From: Pseudomonas sp. Leaf48
GTDB taxonomy: Bacteria > Pseudomonadota > Gammaproteobacteria > Pseudomonadales > Pseudomonadaceae
Assembly: GCF_001421885.1 (NCBI RefSeq)
Contig: NZ_LMLH01000031.1
Coordinates: forward strand, 175,441-239,440
Direction: 5' to 3'
Length of the DNA stretch: 64,000 nt
The position numbers were made by a program, and so were the translations under genes. Of the stretch, positions 1 through 7,065 are shown one piece after another. Each line of letters starts with the position of its first letter. The first letter of the stretch is position 1. The notes under the pieces are model-generated. The model did no database searches. It was not told the DNA's origin and saw only the letters and a program-made list of their open reading frames with translations.

Positions 1-1
1 C

Positions 2-613
2 CAGGTTCCGGCGGGTTACTGGACCAGTTGGGGTGGGCAGTTCGAGCAATTGCAGTCGGCAGCCAAGCGCTTGCAGATCGTGGTGCCGGTGGCGCTGCTG
101 CTGGTGTTCGGCTTGTTGTTCATGATGTTCAACAATCTCAAGGATGGGCTGCTGGTGTTCACCGGGATTCCATTTGCCTTGACCGGCGGCGTCATGGCGT
201 TGTGGATGCGCGATATCCCGCTGTCGATCTCGGCGGGTGTGGGGTTTATCGCGCTGTCGGGGGTGGCGGTGCTTAACGGCCTGGTGATGATCGCGTTCAT
301 CCGCAACCTTCGCGAGGAGGGGCGATCACTGGGTGATGCGATCAACGAAGGCGCACTCACACGTTTGCGGCCCGTGTTGATGACGGCGCTGGTGGCGTCC
401 CTGGGCTTCATTCCCATGGCCCTGGCAACCGGCACGGGGGCGGAGGTACAGCGTCCGCTGGCGACGGTGGTGATTGGCGGGATTCTGTCTTCGACCATCC
501 TGACGCTGCTGATATTGCCTGCGTTGTATCAGCTGGCGCATCGGCGGGAGGAGGAGATAACCCCCACTGTGTCGAACACCCCCGTGCAAGTGAATGTTGA
601 TTCGCGCACATAA
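2..613 (+). CDS. Heavy-metal efflux RND transporter (CzcA/CusA type), C-terminal fragment
   Basis: This is the last ~203 residues of an inner-membrane RND pump; the gene begins before the window and reads in frame from base 2. Visible are a loop segment (AGYWTSWGGQFEQLQ), then hydrophobic helices typical of the last transmembrane block of the heavy-metal RND subfamily, including LPLSISAGVGFIALSGVAV-like and RPVLMTALVASLGFIPMAL-like stretches and a final ATVVIGGILSSTILTLLILP helix. Such pumps export monovalent (Cu/Ag) or divalent (Co/Zn/Cd) ions with a periplasmic adaptor and an outer-membrane channel. The substrate cannot be read from this fragment, but the PtrA-like genes downstream favour copper. 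The stop is TAA at 611-613. Confidence 0.9.
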   Translation, partial: QVPAGYWTSWGGQFEQLQSAAKRLQIVVPVALLLVFGLLFMMFNNLKDGLLVFTGIPFALTGGVMALWMRDIPLSISAGVGFIALSGVAVLNGLVMIAFIRNLREEGRSLGDAINEGALTRLRPVLMTALVASLGFIPMALATGTGAEVQRPLATVVIGGILSSTILTLLILPALYQLAHRREEEITPTVSNTPVQVNVDSRT

Positions 614-697
614 CGAACTTGTAATTTCGCCGCCACCGTGATGATAGGACCGGATTGTTACCCTGATTCCGTAAATTAATTCAACGAGGAATCAAAC

Positions 698-898
698 ATG
701 AAACTTGTACAACTGAGTGTGTTGGCGGCGGCGATGGTGATGTCTTCTGTTGTCCTGGCTGCAGGTGGTGGCGACAGAACCTTCAAAAGAATGATGGCGA
801 ATAAAGATCAGGCAATGGAGAAGTTTGTAGCCAAAGAGCAGGCGCGTGATCCCGTCGTGCTGAATGAAAAGAAGGATGACAAGACTAAAGACTTGTAA
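698..898 (+). CDS. Small exported PtrA-like protein
   Basis: A 66-residue protein with a clear Sec signal peptide (MKLVQLSVLAAAMVMSSVVLA, cleavage near residue 22), followed by a short charged mature part beginning AGGGDRTFKRMMANKDQAME. A GAGGAA Shine-Dalgarno lies about 7 bases upstream. The mature N-terminus (GGGDR.F..M) matches that of the next gene, so the two are paralogues at this end. From memory, this looks like the Pseudomonas PtrA N-terminal family, whose P. aeruginosa founder is a copper-inducible periplasmic protein. Its position directly behind a metal RND pump supports a metal-stress role. The exact function is unknown. Confidence 0.7.
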   Translation: MKLVQLSVLAAAMVMSSVVLAAGGGDRTFKRMMANKDQAMEKFVAKEQARDPVVLNEKKDDKTKDL

Positions 899-914
899 AT
901 GTTTTTTGTTGAAT

Positions 915-950
915 AAGCCCATCACCGAATGCCGATGATGGGCTTTTTTA
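915..950 (+). terminator. Rho-independent terminator
   Basis: Perfect 10-bp stem AAGCCCATCA (915-924) / TGATGGGCTT (936-945) with an 11-base loop and a following T run. It lies directly after the 66-residue gene and before the DUF2790 gene, so the two small genes may be separate transcripts or joined by read-through. Confidence 0.85.
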
Positions 951-976
951 TCAACCGGGTTTTAAAGGAATTGCAG

Positions 977-1309
977 ATGAAAGTGACTAAATTGATTATG
1001 TTCGCCGCAGCGATGATGGTGTCGCTCAATGGGTTTGCTGAAGGTGGCGGTGACAGGGTGTTCGAGAAAATGCTGAATGCCAACACTCGTGCCATGGAGC
1101 AATACGCCGTCAATCAGGGCAAACCCGTGCCTGTGGTGAAGGACTACGAGTACGGGATGAAACTGGATGTGGTCAAGGTGGTGAGCGTTGTACGGCCCGT
1201 GGCGGGGTGTGCGGCGGTGCCGGCAGCCATGACGTATGAAGACTCCCAAGGGCAACTGAATACGATCAAGTACACGGTGGCGGGGGATTGTCCCGGGCGT
1301 GGTGGTTAA
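977..1309 (+). CDS. DUF2790-type small periplasmic protein with PtrA-like N-terminus
   Basis: A 110-residue protein. The ATG at 977 is preferred over an in-frame ATG at 929 because AAAGGAA lies just upstream (964-970) and it gives a clean signal peptide (MKVTKLIMFAAAMMVSLNGFA). The mature start EGGGDRVFEKML resembles the preceding gene. The C-terminal half (YGMKLDVVKVVSV...CAAVPAAMTYEDSQGQ...YTVAGDC) has the pattern of DUF2790, a family of small Pseudomonas periplasmic proteins often placed beside metal-resistance genes; two cysteines could form a disulfide. No enzyme motif is seen. A role in metal, probably copper, stress is inferred from its neighbours. Confidence 0.75.
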   Translation: MKVTKLIMFAAAMMVSLNGFAEGGGDRVFEKMLNANTRAMEQYAVNQGKPVPVVKDYEYGMKLDVVKVVSVVRPVAGCAAVPAAMTYEDSQGQLNTIKYTVAGDCPGRGG

Positions 1310-1333
1310 GGGGTGAGGGCTAAACACCAGACA

Positions 1334-1359
1334 ATAAAAAAGGCGTCCCGAAGGACGCC
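1334..1359 (-). terminator. Terminator of the OprD-family porin gene
   Basis: Stem GGCGTCC (1342-1348) / GGACGCC (1353-1359) with a CGAA loop. Read on the minus strand it is followed by a T run (bases 1336-1341), about 65 bases after the porin stop codon. Confidence 0.85.
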
Positions 1360-1424
1360 AAAAGATTCACCTCTTACCAAAGGAGCCAGGAGCTTCTAAA
1401 GGTGAATTTGTACAAAAGCTGAAG

Positions 1425-2738
1425 TCAGAGAACGGCCAGCGGATACTCGATAATCACCCGTACTTCATTCAGGTCTGATTCAAACGCCGTGGCGCGGGTA
1501 GTGGCTTGACGCACACGCAAGGACAGATCCTTGAGCGAGCCGCTCTGCACCACGTATTTGGCTTCGATATCGCGCTCCCAGCGTTTCTGGTCGGTCAACG
1601 GGTTGCCTTCGTCATCTCGGCGCATGTACACCGAGTTGGCGTTGGAGTAGTCGGCATCACTGCCACGAGCATAACGGGTCATGAACGACAGCCCCGGAAC
1701 ACCATAGCCCGTCATGTCGAGGTCATAGCGCACCATCCAGGAACGCTCCTTCGGTGCGTTGAAGTCGCTGTACTGGATGGAGTTGTCGAGGTAGATCGAA
1801 TCGGACTGTCTCAGATAGTCGAAGTCGTCATTGCCGTTGTTTTGCTGGTGCGACAGTGCGATGGAGTGGGCGCCGAGTTTCACGCCGGCCTTGGCGCTCC
1901 AGATGTCGTTGTCGAACGCGCCGAGCAATTGCTTGCCTTCGTCGACGGCCTTGTAATAGTTCACGCCGCCAAACAGCGACAGGTCGGTCGACAACGGGTA
2001 AGTCCACGTGGTGCCGGCGTAGTACTGATTCCAGGCTTCCTTGAGACGGCTGGAGTACAGGCTGAAGCTGAGATTGTCGTTCAGTTCGTAGTCGCCACCG
2101 AAATAAGCGAGCCAGGGTGAATCGACCGGACCGCCATAGAAAGCCTCGAAGTTTTCGTTCATGTCACTGGAGTCCGGCTGGCTCATCGCATGCACGCGAC
2201 CGCCCTGTATCGACAAACCGTCGATACTGCTATTGGTCGCGGTGACGCCCTTGAAGCTTTGCGGCATCAGCCTGGAATCGCCGGCAGCGACGACCGGGGT
2301 GGCGGGGAATACATCGCCGACTTTTATTTCCGTATCAAAGGCGCGCACTTTGGCGGCGCCTCCGACCTTGGAGTATTCGTCCTGCGCCTGGCCTTCGTTA
2401 TTGACAGGCAGTACGTTGCCACCGTTGCGACCGTCGCCGGTATCGAGCTTCACGCCGATCATGGCAAACGCATCCAAACCCACCCCGACGGTGCCCTGTG
2501 TGTAGCCGGATTCAAACTTGCTGATAATCGCGTGAGCCCAGGTTTCTGTATACCCGTTACCGGTTGAACTGGACTGGCCTTTACGGTAATCACGGTTGAA
2601 GTAGAAGTTGCGGTTGAGCACGGTCAGGCTACTGCCCTCGATAAACCCTTCGGCTTTATCTTGCGCTGACACCATGGATGGCGCGGAGCCGATAACCAGC
2701 GCTAACGCCGCTATCGACCATTTAGTCTTGTTAACCAT
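1425..2738 (-). CDS. OprD-family outer-membrane porin
   Basis: A 437-residue outer-membrane beta-barrel channel for small substrates such as amino acids or carboxylates. The signal peptide is visible (KWSIAALALVIGSAPSMVSA), followed by the family's usual mature start (FIEGSSLTVLNRNFYFNRD). The rest alternates short amphipathic strands with loops, includes a conserved-looking DVFPATPVVAAGDSRLMPQ segment, and ends with an aromatic/aliphatic strand (VRVIIEYPLAVL). Length is typical of OprD proteins. The ATG at 2738 has AAGGAGT 6 bases upstream; an in-frame TTG one codon earlier is too close. Substrate specificity cannot be assigned. It is transcribed alone, with its own terminator. Confidence 0.93.
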   Translation of the reverse strand: MVNKTKWSIAALALVIGSAPSMVSAQDKAEGFIEGSSLTVLNRNFYFNRDYRKGQSSSTGNGYTETWAHAIISKFESGYTQGTVGVGLDAFAMIGVKLDTGDGRNGGNVLPVNNEGQAQDEYSKVGGAAKVRAFDTEIKVGDVFPATPVVAAGDSRLMPQSFKGVTATNSSIDGLSIQGGRVHAMSQPDSSDMNENFEAFYGGPVDSPWLAYFGGDYELNDNLSFSLYSSRLKEAWNQYYAGTTWTYPLSTDLSLFGGVNYYKAVDEGKQLLGAFDNDIWSAKAGVKLGAHSIALSHQQNNGNDDFDYLRQSDSIYLDNSIQYSDFNAPKERSWMVRYDLDMTGYGVPGLSFMTRYARGSDADYSNANSVYMRRDDEGNPLTDQKRWERDIEAKYVVQSGSLKDLSLRVRQATTRATAFESDLNEVRVIIEYPLAVL

Positions 2739-2965
2739 CAATCACTCCTTGGGTTTGGCCGCGCGGGTACATGCCCGGGACGTGAGCCTTTTGGGGCGGT
2801 GGCAGGCATGGGGGCGCCTGCCAGGGCGCCGGGTGACATCCTTGCAATGGGCGGATAACGCCAAGGTGATAGGGTGATTACAATTTCGTCATGTGCAGCC
2901 CGGCGGTACCGTTCGGCGAGTGCTTGCGAAAAAGGACGGAGGGCTTGGGGCCAATTGCTGTAGAC

Positions 2966-2994
2966 GCAAAAACGGCACCCGAAGGTGCCGTTTC
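2966..2994 (-). terminator. Terminator of the toxin-antitoxin pair; copy 1 of a 29-bp direct repeat
   Basis: Stem AAACGGCACC (2970-2979) / GGTGCCGTTT (2984-2993) with a CGAA loop; the minus-strand side carries a T run. It lies 7 bases after the toxin stop. The same 29 bases recur at 3967-3995 behind nuoN. Confidence 0.85.
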
Positions 2995-3000
2995 AATCGA

Positions 3001-3378
3001 TCAGACCAGTACCGCCAGGTCCGTGTACCGGGCAATGCTGGAATCGGTAGTGAGCAGCTTCATGGGTTCGGTCATGGCCGTTGCCACAAGCAGGCGGGCG
3101 AACGGATCCCGGTGGTGATGTTCGAGGTCTTTCACCGCAATGCAATGTTCTGACGTCACCGGTAGCTCGATGAACCCGCTTTCGCGACAGTACTGACGAA
3201 TTTCCTCCAGATCGACATTCAGCTTTCCTAACCCGATCTTGATTGCCAACTCCCAGAATGTCGCGGCGCTGATATAAACATCGGCGGCGTTTTCAATGAG
3301 CTTTCTGGCTTTGCCGGATAACCTGGGGTCGTCGCACAGGGTCCAAAGCAAGATGTGGGTGTCGAGCAGAACCCTCAT
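3001..3378 (-). CDS. PIN-domain ribonuclease toxin (VapC-like)
   Basis: A 125-residue PIN-domain protein, the usual length for a VapC-type toxin that cleaves RNA with bound Mg/Mn. The acidic active-site residues are visible: D6 (LLDTHILLW), E43 (FWELAIK), D91 (HRDPFARLL) and D112 (LLTTDSSIA). The gene overlaps the antitoxin gene upstream by 4 bases (ATGA at 3375-3378), a typical translationally coupled type II toxin-antitoxin arrangement. The active site looks intact, so the toxin is probably functional. Whether its target is a tRNA or another RNA cannot be told from the sequence. Confidence 0.92.
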   Translation of the reverse strand: MRVLLDTHILLWTLCDDPRLSGKARKLIENAADVYISAATFWELAIKIGLGKLNVDLEEIRQYCRESGFIELPVTSEHCIAVKDLEHHHRDPFARLLVATAMTEPMKLLTTDSSIARYTDLAVLV

Positions 3379-3614
3379 TCGGGGATTCCTTCAAATGCAT
3401 CCAGCATCTCGTCTGGCAGCGGTGCATCGAAGTCTTGAGGCAAGTTCAGTTTGCCCTTCATCGCCCCGATGCGTTGCCCGCTGGCTTTTCCCACGGGAAC
3501 CAGTCGAGCAAGCGCACGACCATGTTTGGCGATCGTAATGACCTGCCCGGCGGCCGCATCATCGACGAGTTTGGACAGATTGTTTTTTGCTTCGGCCAGC
3601 GGAACGATGATCAT
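3375..3614 (-). CDS. Phd/YefM-type antitoxin
   Basis: A 79-residue antitoxin. The N-terminal part (MIIVPLAEAKNNLSKLVDDA, then GQVITIAKHGRALARLVPV) is the Phd/YefM DNA-binding fold, and the C-terminal part (LPQDFDAPLPDEMLDAFEG) is the acidic tail that would wrap the toxin. The ATG at 3614 has AAGGAGAAG upstream with good spacing; longer in-frame readings up to 3782 run through the operator and lack such a site. The protein should neutralise the PIN toxin and repress the operon through the palindrome just upstream. Confidence 0.88.
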   Translation of the reverse strand: MIIVPLAEAKNNLSKLVDDAAAGQVITIAKHGRALARLVPVGKASGQRIGAMKGKLNLPQDFDAPLPDEMLDAFEGIPE

Positions 3615-3628
3615 GGCTCTTCTCCTTG

Positions 3629-3652
3629 ATTCTGGCCAAATATGGCCAGAAT
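3629..3652. promoter_or_regulatory. Palindromic operator of the toxin-antitoxin operon
   Basis: Perfect 10-bp inverted repeat ATTCTGGCCA (3629-3638) / TGGCCAGAAT (3643-3652) with a 4-base spacer AATA. It starts 15 bases upstream of the antitoxin ATG, where a self-repressing toxin-antitoxin complex would bind. It has no T run, which argues against a terminator. Confidence 0.7.
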
Positions 3653-3966
3653 AAAGGTCGTTGACCAAAGTAATTTCACGATAGGTTACGTCTTCATGTG
3701 TCGAGCGGGATGGGTAATCAAAACGACTGTCCCGTAATGTGAGGGTTTCCTGTGTCATTGGATGTTCCGAACGGCTTTCCATGCACCATACGTCCGGCAG
3801 CGATGATTGGATGTCAGCTATTGCACACCTTCAAGCAGGTTGCTTCCTGAAAAGGGTAGGGTAGGAAGGCCAAAACATTTCAACTGGCGGCCATTCCTAC
3901 AGTCTGTCCATCCCATGATGTAGGACTCACTAGGACAGCACTCCCGGGATACTGAAATCCCATAAA
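3653..3966. other. Intergenic region without a recognised gene
   Basis: This stretch between the toxin-antitoxin operator and the nuoN terminator holds no reading frame with a ribosome-binding site or a recognisable product. It probably contains the promoter of the antitoxin-toxin operon near the palindrome. Nothing else is supported. Confidence 0.5.
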
Positions 3967-3995
3967 GCAAAAACGGCACCCGAAGGTGCCGTTTC
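3967..3995 (-). terminator. Terminator of the nuo operon; copy 2 of the 29-bp direct repeat
   Basis: Stem AAACGGCACC (3971-3980) / GGTGCCGTTT (3985-3994) with a CGAA loop and a minus-strand T run. It sits 28 bases beyond the nuoN stop and is identical over 29 bases to the terminator at 2966-2994. Confidence 0.88.
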
Positions 3996-4022
3996 TGTTT
4001 ACTGCCAGGTTCGTCTAAACAA

Positions 4023-5486
4023 TCAACCCGCCAGACCCGATTGCTGAACCAGGGTCAGCAGTGGTTGTGGGTAGACGCCGAGGAAGAACGCGACCACGGC
4101 AATGGCCAGCAGCATCACACCGCCTGCTTTCTGTTCCCAATGCAGTTGCGCATCGTGGCGACGCAGGCTCGGTTCGATCAGGTAGAGGGTGACCATGACG
4201 CGCAGGTAGTAGTACACGCCGATGGCACTGCCCAGTACCAGGGAGCCGACCAGCCACCATTGATGGGACTCGACGCCGGTGGCGATGATGTAGAACTTGC
4301 CGATGAAGCCCGCGGTCAGCGGGATACCGGCCAGGGACAGCATCATCACGGTCAGTACGGCGGTCAGGTACGGACGGCGCCAGAACAGGCCGCGGTATTC
4401 GTACAGGGCATCGGCGTCACGGCCGTTGTACGGCGAGGACATCAGGGTGATCACGCCGAACGCGCCGAGGCTGGTGATCACGTAGGTGACCAGGTACACG
4501 CCGATGGCTTCCACGGCCAGACCCTTGCTCGCCACCAGGGCGATCAGCAGGTAGCCGAAGTGGGCGATGGACGAGTAACCCAGCAGACGCTTGAGATTGC
4601 TCTGGGTCAGCGCCAGCAGGTTACCGAACAGGATCGAGGCGATGGCGATAACCGTCAGCACGTCGCTCAGAACGCCGCTGCTTGCGGCAGGGGAGATCTG
4701 GAACAGACGCACCATCACTGCGAACACGGCGACTTTCGAAGCGGTGGCCAGGAACGCAGCCACCGGTGCCGGAGCACCTTCGTAGACGTCCGGAGTCCAC
4801 AGGTGGAACGGTACCAGCGACAGCTTGAACGCCAGGCCGATCAGCATCATGCCCAGGCCCAGTTGCGCCAGCGAGCTAGGCAGGCCCGTTGCCGCCAGCG
4901 CCTGACCGATACCGGTGAAGCTCAGGGAACCCGAGTCTGCGTACAGCAGCGCCATACCGAACAACAGGAACGCGGAACCGGCAGCCGACAGCACCATGTA
5001 CTTGATACCGGCTTCCAGCGAACGCTTGTTGAAGAAGGCATAAGCTACCAGACCGTAGACCGGCACCGAGAGCAGTTCCAGACCGATGAACAACCCGGCC
5101 AGGTGCTGCGCGCTGACCAGCACCAGGCCACCGGCGGCGGCCATCAGGATCAGCAGGTACAGTTCTTCACGGTTGCCCGGGTAACCCGAACCGCCATCGC
5201 CGAGGTAGGCGTGGGCGAGGGTTACACAGGCAAGGGTGGCGACCAGGATCAGCGCCATGTACAGGCAGGCAAAGGTGTCGATTTGCAGCAATGGAGTCAC
5301 GGCCAGTGGCGCGACTTTCAGGGCCGGCAGGATCGACAGCAAAGCCAGGTTCAGACCCGCCACCGACAGCAGGAAGGTCTGGGAGTGGTTGCGGCGCCAG
5401 GCGATCGCCAGCATCACCACGATGATCGTGGCGCTGGTGATCAACAACGGCGCTAGCGCGATAAAGTGTTGAGTCGTGAATTCCAT
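4023..5486 (-). CDS. nuoN: NADH-quinone oxidoreductase subunit N
   Basis: A 487-residue membrane subunit of complex I, one of three antiporter-like proton-pumping subunits, related to NuoL and NuoM. About fourteen hydrophobic helices are visible, with the core proton-translocation region around GIKYMVLSAAGSAFLLFG and LVPFHLWTPDVYEGAP, including charged residues within membrane helices. The ATG at 5486 gives the expected N-terminus (MEFTTQHFIALAPLL); an extension to 5549 would overlap nuoM and lacks family support. It is the last gene of the nuo operon, 7 bases after nuoM and followed by a terminator. Confidence 0.96.
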   Translation of the reverse strand: MEFTTQHFIALAPLLITSATIIVVMLAIAWRRNHSQTFLLSVAGLNLALLSILPALKVAPLAVTPLLQIDTFACLYMALILVATLACVTLAHAYLGDGGSGYPGNREELYLLILMAAAGGLVLVSAQHLAGLFIGLELLSVPVYGLVAYAFFNKRSLEAGIKYMVLSAAGSAFLLFGMALLYADSGSLSFTGIGQALAATGLPSSLAQLGLGMMLIGLAFKLSLVPFHLWTPDVYEGAPAPVAAFLATASKVAVFAVMVRLFQISPAASSGVLSDVLTVIAIASILFGNLLALTQSNLKRLLGYSSIAHFGYLLIALVASKGLAVEAIGVYLVTYVITSLGAFGVITLMSSPYNGRDADALYEYRGLFWRRPYLTAVLTVMMLSLAGIPLTAGFIGKFYIIATGVESHQWWLVGSLVLGSAIGVYYYLRVMVTLYLIEPSLRRHDAQLHWEQKAGGVMLLAIAVVAFFLGVYPQPLLTLVQQSGLAG

Positions 5487-5493
5487 AGCGCTC

Positions 5494-7026
5494 TTACCGG
5501 GCCGAAGCGAGTTGAGTGAAGGCGGTGCCGAGCCATTGCTGCACGCCATGCATCGTAGCGGCAGAGGTATCGAGGAACGGTTGTGGGTACACGCCGATAT
5601 AGATCAGCAGTGCAGCCAGACCGACCACCATGATCAGTTCGCGACTGTCCATGCCGTGCAGTACCGCGTCCGACTTGGCCGGACCGAAGTACGCACGGTG
5701 GATCATGATCAGCGAGTAGACCGAACCGAACACCAGGCCGGTAGTGGCGATGATGGTGATCCATGGTGCGACCGGGAAGGTGCCGATCAGGATCAGGAAC
5801 TCACCGACGAAGTTACCGGTACCCGGCAAGCCCAGGGACGCTGCTGCGAAGAACAGGCTGAGGGCTGGCAGGTAAGCGATCTTCGACCACAGGCCACCCA
5901 TTTCACGCATGTCGCGGGTGTGGGTGCGTTCGTACAGCTGACCACTGAGGATAAAGAGTGCCGCGGCCGACAGACCGTGCGCCAGCATCTGCATGACTGC
6001 ACCCTGCAGCGCCAGTTGGCTGCCGGAGTAGATGCCGATCAGTACGAAGCCCATGTGGGAAACGGACGAGAAGGCAATCAGGCGCTTGATGTCGGTTTGT
6101 GCAAAGGCCAGGAACGCACCGTAGAAGATCCCGATCAGACCCAGGGTCATGGCGATCGGCGCGAACTCGGCCGAGGCATTCGGGAACAGCGGCAGGGCGA
6201 AACGCAGCAGGCCGTAGGCAGCGGTCTTCAGCAAGATACCGGCGAGGTCGACGGAACCTGCGGTCGGCGCCTGGGCGTGAGCGTCAGGCAACCAGGAGTG
6301 GAACGGTACGACTGGCAGCTTGACCGCAAAGGCGATGAAGAAGCCGAGCATCAGGATGTACTCGGTGGTCGTCGACATCTTGGTCTTCAACAGGTCGGCG
6401 TAGTTGAAGGTAATCACGCCGGTGTCGTTGAAGTTGACCAGAACCAGACCGAGGATCGCCACCAGCATGATCAGGCCGGAAGCCTGAGTGAAGATGAAGA
6501 ACTTGGTCGCCGCGTAGATCCGGGTTTTCTTGCCGTCCGAAGAACTGTGACCCCAGAGCGCGATGAGGAAGTACATCGGCACCAGCATCATTTCCCAGAA
6601 GAAGAAGAACATGAACAGGTCGAGGGCGAGGAACACGCCGACGACACCGCCCAGGATCCACATCAGGTTCAGGTGGAAGAAACCAACGTGACGCTGGATC
6701 TCTTTCCACGAGCAGAGTACCGAGAGCACACCCAGCAGACCGGTCAGCATGATCATCAACAGCGACAGGCCGTCGAGGGCCAGGTGCACGCTGATGCCGA
6801 AACGCTCGATCCAGACATGCTTGAACTCAAGCGCCCAGGTCGGGTCGGCGCCAGGCGCCGGTGCAAATGAATAGTCGCCATGGGCCCACAGCCAGAGGCC
6901 GAGAGCGAGTTCCAGGGACATGGTCAGCAACGCAATCCAGCGCGGGAGGGTAGAGCCGAAGCGCTCACCCATCCAGCACAGCAGGCCGCCGATAAAGGGA
7001 ATCAGGATTAGCCAAGGCAGAATCAT
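5494..7026 (-). CDS. nuoM: NADH-quinone oxidoreductase subunit M
   Basis: A 510-residue antiporter-like membrane subunit of complex I. It starts MILPWLILIPFIGGLLCW and contains family motifs such as FFFWEMMLVPMYFLI with its membrane glutamate, the KLPVVPFHSWLPDAHAQAPT segment and the KRLIAFSSVSHMGFVLIG helix. Length matches the family. It lies 39 bases after nuoL and 7 before nuoN in the same minus-strand operon. It is one of the proton channels in the membrane arm. Confidence 0.97.
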   Translation of the reverse strand: MILPWLILIPFIGGLLCWMGERFGSTLPRWIALLTMSLELALGLWLWAHGDYSFAPAPGADPTWALEFKHVWIERFGISVHLALDGLSLLMIMLTGLLGVLSVLCSWKEIQRHVGFFHLNLMWILGGVVGVFLALDLFMFFFFWEMMLVPMYFLIALWGHSSSDGKKTRIYAATKFFIFTQASGLIMLVAILGLVLVNFNDTGVITFNYADLLKTKMSTTTEYILMLGFFIAFAVKLPVVPFHSWLPDAHAQAPTAGSVDLAGILLKTAAYGLLRFALPLFPNASAEFAPIAMTLGLIGIFYGAFLAFAQTDIKRLIAFSSVSHMGFVLIGIYSGSQLALQGAVMQMLAHGLSAAALFILSGQLYERTHTRDMREMGGLWSKIAYLPALSLFFAAASLGLPGTGNFVGEFLILIGTFPVAPWITIIATTGLVFGSVYSLIMIHRAYFGPAKSDAVLHGMDSRELIMVVGLAALLIYIGVYPQPFLDTSAATMHGVQQWLGTAFTQLASAR

Positions 7027-7065
7027 GACGGGCTCGTTTCCTTTCGCAAATTCGCAAGGTTCATA

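Noticed and set aside
3375..3782. Longer antitoxin start at 3782
   Set aside because: The extension crosses the palindromic operator and lacks a ribosome-binding site; the ATG at 3614 has a strong one.
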